A stretch of DNA of 58,531 bases from an uncultured Lachnospiraceae bacterium. GTDB taxonomy: Bacteria; Bacillota; Clostridia; Lachnospirales; Lachnospiraceae. The translations under genes and the position numbers were made by a program. The DNA lies in NCBI GenBank assembly GCA_900551235.1, contig URUU01000007.1, positions 1 to 58,531 of the forward strand, written 5' to 3'. Under the pieces are notes generated by a model, which did not search any database, was not told the DNA's origin, and saw nothing but the letters and a program-made list of their open reading frames with translations. This document shows positions 32,383-41,268 of this stretch, piece after piece (within the stretch, counting starts at the first letter, position 1; each line of letters opens with the position of its first letter).

Positions 32383-32610
32383 ATGGCACTGAATAATATA
32401 GGAAATATGATGAAGATCATGAATGCATGGAATACGTTTAAAAGGAACCATCCGAAATTTCCGGCATTCTGCAATGCGGTTTCAAAACGTGCTCTGAAAG
32501 AAGGGAGCATTATGGAAATTACAGTCACCACACCGGACGGCGAAAAGATTGAGACAAATCTGAAAATAAAGGCAGAGGATCTGGAGCTTTTGAGGGAACT
32601 GTCCAACTGA
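32383..32610 (+). CDS. Small protein ahead of the ABC exporter genes
   Basis: The 75-residue protein has an amphipathic N-terminal part (NMMKIMNAWNTFKRNHPKFPAF) and a short beta-like part (IMEITVTTPDGEKIETNLKI). It has no signal peptide or membrane helix. SD AAGGAGG precedes ATG 32383. It starts the operon and lies 41 bases before the first ABC gene. Small proteins of this kind are often found in this place in Lachnospiraceae. The function is unknown, and a regulatory or assembly role is a guess. Confidence 0.75.
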   Translation: MALNNIGNMMKIMNAWNTFKRNHPKFPAFCNAVSKRALKEGSIMEITVTTPDGEKIETNLKIKAEDLELLRELSN

Positions 32611-32651
32611 CGTTCAGACTTTCTGACAAAAGGAGTGAAAAGAAATAAAAT

Positions 32652-34406
32652 ATGAATGATATAAGGCGACTGGCAGGATATATCGGGCCATATAAAAAAG
32701 ATATGATGCTTGGTGCTTTGATGGTGACGATCGAGACGGCATTTGAGCTTTTCATACCGATCATGATCGCAGACCTGATCGATATCGGGGTGGCAAATCA
32801 TGATCTTGCCTACATTTATTCGAAAGGATTTCAAATGGGGATCTGTGCACTGCTGGCTCTGGTGACAGGGCTTTTGTATGCACGTTTTTCGGCGAGAGCT
32901 TCGTATGGCTGGGGAGCGAAGATCAGGGAGGCGGAATATGCAAAAGTGATGCAGTATTCTTTCTCAAATCTGGATCATTTTGATACCTCATCCCTGATTA
33001 CACGAATGACCACGGATGTCACGGTTCTGCAGAATCTGATCAATTCCGGTTTCCGCCCGGTGACAAGGGGACCGTCTCTGCTGATCCTGGGTATCGGACT
33101 TTCTTTCTGGATGAATCCGAAGCTTGCCGTTGTTTTTCTGGTCTGCACGCCGGTTCTTGGAATTGTGTTATTTCTGATCGTCCGGAAAGTAGCACCTATG
33201 TATACAAAGCTGCAGGGGATCGTAGACCGTCTGAACCATGTGGTTCAGGAAGGCGTGACGGCAATCCGGGCGGTCAAGGCATTTGTCCGTGGAGAATACG
33301 AAGAAGAAAAATTTGATGCGGTAAATACGGACCTGAGCAGGTCAAGTGAGCAGACATTTCGCTATGCGGTGCTGAACCTTCCGGCATTTCAGGTTGTGAT
33401 GTACAGTGCGATCGTACTGATCATGTGGTTTGGCGGAAACATGATCTTAAATGGCAGTCTTAAAGTTGGTGATCTGACCGGATTTTTAAGTTATGTCATG
33501 CAGGTTGTCAATGCACTGATGATGATCGCAAACGTTTTTCTGCTGCTGACAAGATCTCTTGCCAGTGCACACCGTATCGCAGAAGTGCTGGATGAGAGGA
33601 TCGTCCTGGATTCGCCGGAAAATGGCATACAGAAGGTCAGAGACGGCAGTATAGATTTTGAACAGGTTTCTTTTAAATATCATAAAGATGCAAAAGCATA
33701 TGCACTGTCTGATGTAGATCTGCAGATTGAGGCCGGACAGACGATCGGTGTGATCGGAGGAACCGGAGCCTCTAAAACGACGCTCGTACAGATGATTCCA
33801 CGGCTTTATGATGCAACCTGCGGTGTTGTGAAAGTTGGCGGTGTGGATGTAAAAGCATATGATCTCCATGCACTGAGGGCAGCGGTGGGGATTATTCTTC
33901 AGAAAAATGAGCTTTTCTCCGGAACGATACGTGACAACCTGAAATGGGGCGATCCGGATGCAGATGACGAAAAAATCTGGCAGGCATGCCGTGCGGCGTG
34001 TGCGGATGAGTTCCTGGAGCGTTTGCCGGAGGGATTGGACACTATGCTTGTGCAGGGCGGAAATAACCTGTCCGGAGGGCAGAAACAGAGACTCTGTATC
34101 GCAAGAGCACTGCTTGCCAATGCGAAAATTCTGATTTTTGATGATTCGACCAGTGCCGTTGATACGGCAACGGAAAAGAAGATCCGCAAAGAGCTGGCAC
34201 GACTTGGCGATGTGACGAAGATCATCATTGCACAGAGGATTTCTTCTGTGATCCATACAGATCAGATCGTGATCCTGGAGGATGGCAAAATCCATAATAT
34301 CGGAACACATGAACAGCTTCTTGGGGAGGATGCGATTTATCAGGAAATTTATGCTTCCCAGATGAAAGGAGGAAACAGCGATGGCATTGAAAACGAAGAA
34401 TGTTAA
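32652..34406 (+). CDS. ABC exporter half-transporter with degenerate catalytic site (subunit 1)
   Basis: The 584-residue protein has six membrane helices (about 15-300) followed by an ATPase domain with GVIGGTGASKTTLVQ (Walker A with Ser where the second Gly is usual), NLSGGQKQRLCIARALL (signature) and ILIFDDSTSAVDT. The residue after the Walker B Asp is Asp instead of the catalytic Glu. Such a degenerate site is typical of one partner in heterodimeric exporters (TM287/288, LmrCD, BmrCD). The Shine-Dalgarno AAGGAG lies unusually far (about 17 bases) from ATG 32652. The second subunit gene overlaps its end by 26 bases. The substrate is not predictable. Confidence 0.92.
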   Translation: MNDIRRLAGYIGPYKKDMMLGALMVTIETAFELFIPIMIADLIDIGVANHDLAYIYSKGFQMGICALLALVTGLLYARFSARASYGWGAKIREAEYAKVMQYSFSNLDHFDTSSLITRMTTDVTVLQNLINSGFRPVTRGPSLLILGIGLSFWMNPKLAVVFLVCTPVLGIVLFLIVRKVAPMYTKLQGIVDRLNHVVQEGVTAIRAVKAFVRGEYEEEKFDAVNTDLSRSSEQTFRYAVLNLPAFQVVMYSAIVLIMWFGGNMILNGSLKVGDLTGFLSYVMQVVNALMMIANVFLLLTRSLASAHRIAEVLDERIVLDSPENGIQKVRDGSIDFEQVSFKYHKDAKAYALSDVDLQIEAGQTIGVIGGTGASKTTLVQMIPRLYDATCGVVKVGGVDVKAYDLHALRAAVGIILQKNELFSGTIRDNLKWGDPDADDEKIWQACRAACADEFLERLPEGLDTMLVQGGNNLSGGQKQRLCIARALLANAKILIFDDSTSAVDTATEKKIRKELARLGDVTKIIIAQRISSVIHTDQIVILEDGKIHNIGTHEQLLGEDAIYQEIYASQMKGGNSDGIENEEC

Positions 34407-36225
34407 ACGGCCGGAAAATATGCAGCATACACTGCGGATTTTTGTTTCTTATCTTGGACGGCATAAATTTATGCTTCTGACCGTCAGTATACTGGTCACG
34501 ATAAGCGCCCTTGCAAATCTTCTTGGAACTTACATGATACGTCCGGTTGTCAATAATCTTGCAAACGGGGATATGCACTTACTTGCCATCGGAGTGCTTG
34601 TGGCAGCCGGCATTTTTGTCACCGGGGCACTGGCAGCCTGGGGCTATTCCCAGACGATGGTAAAAGCTGCCCAGCAGGTTGTTTTTGATATTCGAAGAGA
34701 TTTATTTGCACATATGCAGACGCTGCCGCTTCGATTTTTTGACGAAAAGCGGCACGGCGATATCATGAGTCTGTTCACAAACGATATCGATACGATCGCA
34801 GATGCCCTCAACAACAGTTTTGCGATGGCGATCCAGAGTTTTATCCAGATGATCGGCACGCTTGTGATCTTGTATATTCTGAACTGGAAACTGTCGCTGA
34901 TCGTGACGGTCTGCTATGGAATCATGTTCTGGTACATGAAATTCAGCGGAGCAAAAAGTAAGGTTTTTTATGCAAAACAGCAGCAGAGCCTTGGTGAACT
35001 GGATGGCTATATCGAAGAAATGGTCAGCGGCCAGAAAGTGGTTAAAGTTTTCAACCATGAACAGGCAAGCTTTCAGGATTTTCTGGAAAAGAATGAAAAA
35101 CTGCGAAAAGAAGGAACTGGTGCACAGTCTTATGCGGCGACGATGGTTCCAGTAGTCGTAAGCATATCTTATATTAACTATGCGATCGTAGCGGTTCTCG
35201 GAGGGATCCTGGCGATGCGTGGACTGGCGGATGTCGGAAGCCTTGCAAGTTATCTGGTGTTTGTGCGTCAGGCGGCACTGCCGATCAATCAGTTTACACA
35301 GCAGAGCAATTTCCTGCTTTCTGCCCTTGCCGGAGCGGAGCGGGTGTTTGATGTGATGAATCTGGAGCAGGAAGTGGATGAAGGCGATGTGACGCTGGTC
35401 AATGTAAAGGAAGAAAATGGAGACCTCAGAGAATGTAAAGAGAAAACCGGAAAATGGGCATGGCGCTCAAAAGACGGAGCGCTGACAATGCTTCGCGGGG
35501 ATGTCCGTTTTGAAAATGTTAATTTTGGTTATACGAAAGAGCATATGATTTTGAAAAACATCAGCCTGTATGCAAAACCGGGACAGAAAATCGCCTTTGT
35601 CGGATCGACAGGAGCTGGAAAGACCACGATCACCAACTTGATCAACCGCTTCTATGATGTGCAGGGAGGGGCAGTAGTCTACGATGGAATTGATGTGCGA
35701 AAGATCCGGAAAAATGCACTGCGGCATTCCCTTGGCATTGTGCTTCAGGATACCCACCTGTTTACAGGAAGCGTAGCTGATAACATCCGTTTTGGAAAGC
35801 TGGATGCGACGCAGGAAGAGATTGAGAAGGCGGCACGCATCGCAAATGCACACTCTTTTATCCGACGACTGCCAAACGGTTACGATACCATGGTGACAGC
35901 AGATGGGGCAAATCTTTCCCAGGGACAGCGGCAGCTTCTGGCGATCGCAAGGGCAGCGGTAGCCGATCCGCCGGTACTGATCCTCGACGAAGCGACCTCT
36001 TCTGTCGATACACGAACCGAAGAACTGATTGAAAAAGGCATGGATCAGCTTATGGAAGGCAGGACCGTATTTGTCATCGCACATCGCCTGAGTACGGTGC
36101 GAAATGCCAATGCGATCATGGTACTGGAGCAGGGGAAGATCGTCGAGAGAGGAGACCATGCAGAACTGCTGGAACAGAAAGGGAAATATTATCAGCTTTA
36201 TCATGGGATGTTTGAACTGAGCTGA
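34381..36225 (+). CDS. ABC exporter half-transporter with complete catalytic site (subunit 2)
   Basis: The 614-residue protein has six membrane helices (about 25-320) and an ATPase domain with FVGSTGAGKTTITNLI (Walker A), LSQGQRQLLAIARAA (signature with Gln for the second Gly) and VLILDEATSSVDT with the catalytic Glu. About 35 residues between helix 6 and the ATPase domain (VNVKEENGDLRECKEKTGKW) are an extra linker. It completes the heterodimer with the preceding gene. SD AAAGGAGGAAAC lies inside the upstream gene. A drug, peptide or lipid may be exported. The palindromic operator suggests induction by the substrate. Confidence 0.93.
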   Translation: MALKTKNVKRPENMQHTLRIFVSYLGRHKFMLLTVSILVTISALANLLGTYMIRPVVNNLANGDMHLLAIGVLVAAGIFVTGALAAWGYSQTMVKAAQQVVFDIRRDLFAHMQTLPLRFFDEKRHGDIMSLFTNDIDTIADALNNSFAMAIQSFIQMIGTLVILYILNWKLSLIVTVCYGIMFWYMKFSGAKSKVFYAKQQQSLGELDGYIEEMVSGQKVVKVFNHEQASFQDFLEKNEKLRKEGTGAQSYAATMVPVVVSISYINYAIVAVLGGILAMRGLADVGSLASYLVFVRQAALPINQFTQQSNFLLSALAGAERVFDVMNLEQEVDEGDVTLVNVKEENGDLRECKEKTGKWAWRSKDGALTMLRGDVRFENVNFGYTKEHMILKNISLYAKPGQKIAFVGSTGAGKTTITNLINRFYDVQGGAVVYDGIDVRKIRKNALRHSLGIVLQDTHLFTGSVADNIRFGKLDATQEEIEKAARIANAHSFIRRLPNGYDTMVTADGANLSQGQRQLLAIARAAVADPPVLILDEATSSVDTRTEELIEKGMDQLMEGRTVFVIAHRLSTVRNANAIMVLEQGKIVERGDHAELLEQKGKYYQLYHGMFELS

Positions 36226-36255
36226 TGTAAATAAGAAGTTGTCGGAGGTTTCCGG

Positions 36256-36326
36256 GCAGGTGTAGAACGGAAAGGCTGAATGTTTTATTAAGATGCTGTC
36301 AGGAAACAGCCTTCCGCCCCACCTGC
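36256..36326. repeat. Imperfect inverted repeat behind the ABC exporter
   Basis: GCAGGTG (36256-36262) mirrors CACCTGC (36320-36326), and CGGAAAGGCTG (36268-36278) mirrors CAGCCTTCCG (36307-36316) with one bulge. No T-run follows. Outer bases (GGAGGT and ACCTC) extend it loosely. It could be a decayed MITE or a structured 3' end. It is the only structure seen in 36226-36401. Confidence 0.4.
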
Positions 36327-36401
36327 ACCGTCCCAAAGACCTCTGGAAAGGGAAGTGATCATTCTTCCAATAGTTCAGTCACTTAGATCATTTCTTCTTT
36401 T

Positions 36402-37805
36402 TTATTCCGGTAAAAACAGTTTTGTTGAATTATTTCCGGAAGAACCGGAATTATTGCTGCCACCACTGCTGTTTCCGTCTGAACTTGTCTCAGAGGAGGT
36501 TTCACTCTCAGAAGAAGTCTCACTTTCTGAAGAAACGGTTGTATTTTTCTCTGAACCGGAAGCATCAGAGCCGGATGTGCTGTTTGAATCCGCTGTATTT
36601 GCGGAGCCAGTGGTGCTGTTTGGGTCAGAGCTGCTGTCAGAACCGGAAATACTGTTTCCGATCTGGCTGCTTAGATCTTTGATTTTCTGTTCAATTCGTG
36701 TCTTTTCGGAATCTTCTGCAGGTGTTGGCTGATAGTTGTTGAACGTGCTGTCAGAAGATATTGTGCAAGGAATGATGGAATTGGTCGTGCTGGTCAGTTC
36801 TTTACTGGTGTTGAACGTAAAGGTAGGCTGGAAAATGACAGTATCCATATCATCAGGATACATATCTGCGCCGTCACAGAAACTTCCAAGACTATAGAAG
36901 ATCGTGCGGTTGTTATAAACTTCCATGCCCTGGAGTACATGTGGATGATGTCCGACTACCAGATCGGCGCCTGCATCGACTGCAGCATGTGCCAGTGTGG
37001 TCTGGTCACTGTTTGGTGTTGTCTCACCTTTGGTTCCCCAGTGGAAATTTACGATGACCAGGTTTGCACCCTGTTCCTTTACAGCGTTGACAGCGGTTGT
37101 CAACTGAGTCTGACATTCGCTTACCTGCTTATCTACAGCAGAGATACCGACAAGTCCGACTTTGATACCTTTGAGTTCGAGAACTGCTGTCTCATCATTT
37201 CCAAAAGCAGTGATCCCTGCATCTTTCAGTGTAGTCTGCGTTTCGGTCAGACCGGCAGTCCCATAATCTTCCGTATGATTGTTAGCAAGGCTGGCAGCTT
37301 CGATCGAACTGTCAGAGAGTGCGGAAACATAGGAAGGATCGCCCTTATAAACATCACTTTTGCTGGCTGAATTTTCAGCAGTAGTCAGTGTGCCTTCCAG
37401 ATTGATAATGGAGAGATCATCACTTTCCAGGTATGATTTCACATTCTGGAAGAAATAATCAATGCCGTATACGGTTTTATAGGCATCGAAATTATTATAC
37501 TGATCGGAATCCGGAGCAGAGCCGAGTGTACAGTCACCCATCAGACTGATGGTAATGCTGGTTTCTGCTGCAAGTGTTTCTTTTGGCACGGCGGGTTCGG
37601 TTCCGGTTTCGGACTGCGTTTCAGTTGATATTGTTTCTTTTTCTGCTTTTTTGTGTTCGCTGACGGGCGGTATTTTATCAAAAGCCAGCAGTAAAAAAAT
37701 CAGGGCGGCACAGGCGAAAACACCGAAGAAAGCGATGTTTAAGTACAGATGCTGCTGTCTGCCGCTGCCCCTGTCAGCATTGTGGTTTAATTTGTTTTTA
37801 TCCAT
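36402..37805 (-). CDS. CapA-family (poly-gamma-glutamate synthesis-like) metallophosphatase-fold protein
   Basis: The 467-residue protein has a short cytoplasmic start, one membrane helix (about 22-45) and an extracytoplasmic CapA domain (about 85-345). The domain motifs are ISLMGDCTLG, SIINLEGTLT, ASLANNHTEDYG, VIVNFHWG and LVVGHHPHVLQG. A Ser/Asn/Gly-rich, probably disordered tail of about 120 residues follows. CapA proteins take part in polyglutamate capsule formation, but many homologues are of unknown use. No capB or capC gene is near. It is monocistronic from a strong promoter, and divergent from the ClC gene. Confidence 0.9.
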   Translation of the reverse strand: MDKNKLNHNADRGSGRQQHLYLNIAFFGVFACAALIFLLLAFDKIPPVSEHKKAEKETISTETQSETGTEPAVPKETLAAETSITISLMGDCTLGSAPDSDQYNNFDAYKTVYGIDYFFQNVKSYLESDDLSIINLEGTLTTAENSASKSDVYKGDPSYVSALSDSSIEAASLANNHTEDYGTAGLTETQTTLKDAGITAFGNDETAVLELKGIKVGLVGISAVDKQVSECQTQLTTAVNAVKEQGANLVIVNFHWGTKGETTPNSDQTTLAHAAVDAGADLVVGHHPHVLQGMEVYNNRTIFYSLGSFCDGADMYPDDMDTVIFQPTFTFNTSKELTSTTNSIIPCTISSDSTFNNYQPTPAEDSEKTRIEQKIKDLSSQIGNSISGSDSSSDPNSTTGSANTADSNSTSGSDASGSEKNTTVSSESETSSESETSSETSSDGNSSGGSNNSGSSGNNSTKLFLPE

Positions 37806-37859
37806 GACTTTGCCCCTTCTGAAAACTTAGTAACTCCCATGGCTGGTTGCTCTATGGTG

Positions 37860-37888
37860 ATTATAGAGGAAAAATAAGAAAAAGTAAA
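37860..37888 (-). promoter_or_regulatory. Sigma-A promoter of the CapA-family gene
   Basis: On the minus strand TTTACT (37888-37883), a 17-base spacer, TATAAT (37865-37860). Confidence 0.8.
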
Positions 37889-37970
37889 CCGTGAAAAAAG
37901 AGTGAAAGCAGTTCTTTTTGCAAATCCACCGTTTTTCCTTTGAAAGTCGGAAAGTGGTCAGTTACGCAAA

Positions 37971-37999
37971 TTGACAGGAATTTACAGAGGGTATAGAAT
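37971..37999 (+). promoter_or_regulatory. Sigma-A promoter of the ClC gene
   Basis: TTGACA (37971-37976), a 17-base spacer, TAGAAT (37994-37999). The leader contains a perfect 9-bp hairpin, AAGCAGGCA (38010-38018) with TGCCTGCTT (38032-38040), lacking a T-run. I see no fluoride riboswitch motif. Confidence 0.75.
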
Positions 38000-38089
38000 G
38001 AATGCAGATAAGCAGGCAGCAAAAGCACAGATGCCTGCTTACAGTGCCGTATACAAAAGGTATGAAAAATTTCAAAGGAGAGAAGAAAA

Positions 38090-39388
38090 GTGGAAGAAAA
38101 ACAGGAAAATCTCCTGCAAAACAGCATGCAGGAAAAAGCAAAGTATTACGGAAACCGGATCTGGCGTGATATGTCAAGCCTTGGAAAATGGCTGATCCTT
38201 GCAGTTGTGACAGGATGTATTGTCGGTGCTGCGAGCAGCCTGTTTTCTTATGTACTGAAAACTGTGACCAATGTCCGGGAAGAACATTTATGGATCTTTT
38301 ATCTGCTTCCGGTTTCCGGTCTGATCATTGTATTTCTGTATCAGAAATTCGGGAAAGATGACGGAGGCCCAAATCAGGTATTCCTGACAATCCGTTCAAA
38401 AGATGATGTGCCACTGAAATCAGCACCGCTCATTTTTATATCGACTGCCCTCACACATCTGACCGGCGGATCAGCCGGACGAGAAGGAGCAGTTATTCAG
38501 CTTGGCGGCAGTATCGGGAATCAGTTGGGACGTATGCTGCCACTGGATGAAGAGGATCGGCATGTGATGATAATGTGCGGCATGAGTGCCGCTTTTGCGG
38601 CATTGTTTGGAACACCGATGGCAGCGGCAGTCTTTGCGATGGAAGTAGTCAGCGTTGGCGTCATGTATTATACCGCACTTGTTCCATGTATTATCGCAGC
38701 TCTGATCGCGTCCGGATTTGCGGCATCTATGGGAATCAATCCGGAGGCTTTCCATGTGACGAATATTCCGGCACTTACGATTGAAAGTGGAATCAAAATG
38801 GGCATCGTGGCACTTTGCTGTGCCGGACTCAGTATTTTATTCTGCATGGCATTAAACGGGATTTCCGCTTTTTATGCGAAATATCTGAAAAATGTTTATG
38901 TCCGCGTTGTCGTTGCCAGCGTTGTGATTATCGTTATCACAAAGATTCTTGGAACCACTGATTATATGGGAGCAGGTACAGGACTGATCGCACAGGCAAT
39001 CGAACACGGAAATGTCAGAACACTGGATTTCTTCTGGAAACTCGTACTTACTGTGCTGACTATGCGTGCCGGATTCCGGGGCGGAGAGATCGTACCATCC
39101 TTCTGTGTCGGAGCTGCTTTGGGCTGTGTGCTTGGACATATCCTTGGACTTTCGCCATCCATCTGTGCTGCAAGCGGAATGGTTGCACTGTTCTGTGGTG
39201 TGACAAACTGCCCGCTGACCTCTATCCTGATCGCATTTGAGCTGTTTGGATTTGAAGGGGTTTCGTATTATCTGATTGCAGTATCGATCAGCTATGCAGC
39301 ATCCGGATATTATGGACTGTATAAAGATCAGACGATCGTGTATTCAAAATACAAAGCAAAATACATAAACCATCATACAAGGATGTAA
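38090..39388 (+). CDS. ClC-family anion channel/antiporter
   Basis: The 432-residue membrane protein has about ten helices and the ClC hallmark GGSAGREGAVIQLGGS with the gating Glu. The segment at the usual GSGIP selectivity position reads DDGGPNQV, and it continues VPLKSAPLIFISTALTHL. That neighbourhood resembles the divergent branch that includes fluoride/proton antiporters more than EcClC, but the substrate cannot be set by eye. The C-terminal GVTNCPLTSILIAFELFG is also typical. GTG 38090 has AAAGGAG 8 bases ahead. Monocistronic, with a terminator. Confidence 0.88.
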   Translation: MEEKQENLLQNSMQEKAKYYGNRIWRDMSSLGKWLILAVVTGCIVGAASSLFSYVLKTVTNVREEHLWIFYLLPVSGLIIVFLYQKFGKDDGGPNQVFLTIRSKDDVPLKSAPLIFISTALTHLTGGSAGREGAVIQLGGSIGNQLGRMLPLDEEDRHVMIMCGMSAAFAALFGTPMAAAVFAMEVVSVGVMYYTALVPCIIAALIASGFAASMGINPEAFHVTNIPALTIESGIKMGIVALCCAGLSILFCMALNGISAFYAKYLKNVYVRVVVASVVIIVITKILGTTDYMGAGTGLIAQAIEHGNVRTLDFFWKLVLTVLTMRAGFRGGEIVPSFCVGAALGCVLGHILGLSPSICAASGMVALFCGVTNCPLTSILIAFELFGFEGVSYYLIAVSISYAASGYYGLYKDQTIVYSKYKAKYINHHTRM

Positions 39389-39393
39389 TAATT

Positions 39394-39446
39394 TAAAAAG
39401 CTGCCACTTTATCGAAATATATGTTTCGTAAAGTGACAGCCTTTTT
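39394..39446 (+). terminator. Rho-independent terminator, probably bidirectional
   Basis: AAAAAGCTGCCACTTTA pairs with TAAAGTGACAGCCTTTTT with small mismatches, and an inner CGAAA/TTTCG pair closes the loop. Confidence 0.85.
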
Positions 39447-39454
39447 AAATCAGG

Positions 39455-39601
39455 TTATTCTGTAAAAGTATAGCGGACAATATATCCTTTGGAATCTCCG
39501 GTTGTTATAATGACATCCCCGGAAGTATTTTTAGATACGTCCATTAATTTTGTCTGCCTTTTCAGATCCACATTTCTGGCTGTGAACAGTCCTTTATGAT
39601 T
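39455..39601 (-). pseudogene. Tail fragment of an unidentified gene
   Basis: On the minus strand 48 codons are open, ending in TAA, with protein-like sequence (GLFTARNVDLKRQTKLMDVS, then GDVIITTGDSKGYIVRYTFTE). The frame is blocked upstream by TGA (39602-39604) and has no start. It lies between the AAA-ATPase_like gene end and the ClC terminator. It looks like the C-terminal end of a lost gene. I do not recognise the family. Confidence 0.35.
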
Positions 39602-39612
39602 TCAAATATGCT

Positions 39613-41022
39613 TCAGCGTTTCTCATACTTTTCAATCCAACACTCATGTTTCTTTGTTTTTTCGTCATAATTAATTCCCACCAGCAAAAGTTCTCCCGCG
39701 TAACATGCAACAGACTCTGGATATTTTCTGTCTTTAATCTGATCTAACGCTGCTTTGACACTTTTATCCCATTTCAGTTCTACAACAAGCAACGGATAGT
39801 AATTCTGGAATTCTGGTTTAGGAATAAACACAAAATCTGCAAATCCGCGCCCTGCCGGAAATTCACGAATTGGTTTGAAATAATATTGCATTGAACTTAA
39901 ATAAACAATGGACAGAACGCTGCTAAGCGAATTTTCATTTGGAATAAAAGCCGTTTTAAATGTCCGGTCATAGGATAGATATCCGAGGTGGATCAGATAC
40001 GTCAGCACATCATCTTTATTTGCAAAGCTGACAGTATCGTTCTGAAAAGAGGTGACATCAACTGGAACATGAGCTCCGGAAAGCATTTCAATCACAGCAC
40101 TTTTCAGTCCATCAAAATCCATATTGATCAGAGGAACGATTGCCTCGTAGGATGCGGTTCCTGACCAGTAACTCTGGAATTCGCCTTCCAGCATCAGGTT
40201 TACCACTGCATTTGGATTGTATACATGGTATCTTCCAACCTGGTAACCATCATACCATCGTTTGACCTTTTCAAACTCCTGTCCATACACCTCGCATAAT
40301 TTTTGAACCTCTTTTTCCGTAAATCCCACATACGGTGCGATCGGACCGGCATGTAGCATAGAGTAATCTTTAAAATTATTCAGAGCTGACTGTGTCTTTT
40401 CTTTTTTTACAGGCAAAATACCAGTCAGGTATGCAAGTTGAATATATTTAGTGGGCTCTGTTCCTTTGAACATTGCCCGCAAAAAGTTAATATATTCTTC
40501 CTGTGTGCGGGTATCAGCCGCCTCATCACGGATCAAAACATCCCACTCATCAATAATCACGATAAATTTGGCTCCGGATGCCGCATGGATCCGTGACAAT
40601 GCCTCCGGCAGTGACCGGATTTCTTCTGGAAGTATATTGGGATAATATTCTTTTAGTTCGGAAATTGTTTTTTCTGAAATATAAGAAATAATCTGTTCCG
40701 GACAGCCTGCTGGTTCCATGCACCATTGAATATCCCAGTGGAGTACATCGTATTGATTCAGATGCTTCTCAAAATCTTCTGCTTTACTGATTTCCAGTTC
40801 GGAAAACATTTCTCTCGAACTGCAGCCCCTGCTGTAATACGCGGTAAGCATATTTGCCGTGATCGATTTTCCAAAACGCCGCGGACGGCTGTTGCAGATA
40901 TATCCCTGCAAAGTGTTCATAACTTTATTGGTATAGGTCAAAAGCCCTGTTTTATCTACATAAATTTCAGAATTCAGTGCAACCGCAAATGCCTCATTTC
41001 TCGGATTCACAAACATTCCCAT
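39613..41022 (-). CDS. AAA-ATPase_like / PDDEXK_9 protein, apparently with an internal deletion
   Basis: The product (469 residues from the chosen start) belongs to a family very common in gut Clostridia. An AAA-ATPase_like domain has FVNPRNEAFAVALNSEIYVDKT, SRPRRFGKSITANML (P-loop) and FIVIIDEWDVLIRD (Walker B). A C-terminal PDDEXK_9 nuclease-like domain has GRGFADFVF and LLVVELKWDKS. Relatives I know have about 60-70 more residues between the AFIPN and 'ENALS' motifs. Here these are fused as AFIPNENSLSSVLSIVY, so an in-frame deletion is likely. The start at 41022 (MGMFVN) is preferred to one 33 bases upstream because AAGGA lies ahead and relatives start there. The cellular role of the family is unknown. 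Confidence 0.8.
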   Translation of the reverse strand: MGMFVNPRNEAFAVALNSEIYVDKTGLLTYTNKVMNTLQGYICNSRPRRFGKSITANMLTAYYSRGCSSREMFSELEISKAEDFEKHLNQYDVLHWDIQWCMEPAGCPEQIISYISEKTISELKEYYPNILPEEIRSLPEALSRIHAASGAKFIVIIDEWDVLIRDEAADTRTQEEYINFLRAMFKGTEPTKYIQLAYLTGILPVKKEKTQSALNNFKDYSMLHAGPIAPYVGFTEKEVQKLCEVYGQEFEKVKRWYDGYQVGRYHVYNPNAVVNLMLEGEFQSYWSGTASYEAIVPLINMDFDGLKSAVIEMLSGAHVPVDVTSFQNDTVSFANKDDVLTYLIHLGYLSYDRTFKTAFIPNENSLSSVLSIVYLSSMQYYFKPIREFPAGRGFADFVFIPKPEFQNYYPLLVVELKWDKSVKAALDQIKDRKYPESVACYAGELLLVGINYDEKTKKHECWIEKYEKR

Positions 41023-41097
41023 CGTCTCACATCCTTCCATTTCTGCACGTGTCATTATCTGTAATCTGGCTTCTGATAACGCCTTAAGATATTTTTT

Positions 41098-41126
41098 ATT
41101 GTATCATTCTGCCATGAAAATAACAA
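41098..41126 (-). promoter_or_regulatory. Promoter of the AAA-ATPase_like gene
   Basis: On the minus strand TTGTTA (41126-41121), a 17-base spacer, TACAAT (41103-41098). Confidence 0.65.
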
Positions 41127-41181
41127 CAAAGCAACCGGATATTTTTGCATGCCTAAAATGAAAAAAATTTCTGTTGCAAAT

Positions 41182-41210
41182 TTGCATCAGCGTTCTTTTT
41201 GTGGTAAACT
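41182..41210 (+). promoter_or_regulatory. Promoter of the Xre/LuxR double-HTH regulator
   Basis: TTGCAT (41182-41187), a 17-base spacer, TAAACT (41205-41210). It is divergent from the AAA-ATPase_like promoter. Confidence 0.6.
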
Positions 41211-41268
41211 ACGATACGGAAAGAACATGTGCTTAATGGATTGCAAAGAGCAGGGGAAAGAAAAAATT

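Noticed and set aside
32154..32396. Open frame of 80 codons starting MDERPWDPPRYEHKSG
   Set aside because: It lies inside the 196-bp mobile repeat. The same frame appears in the reverse copy at 57291-57140 with different continuations outside the element. It has no ribosome site and is best seen as a chance frame of the repeat.
37900..38089. Fluoride riboswitch ahead of the ClC gene
   Set aside because: The crcB-type conserved core is absent. Only a perfect 9-bp hairpin was found.
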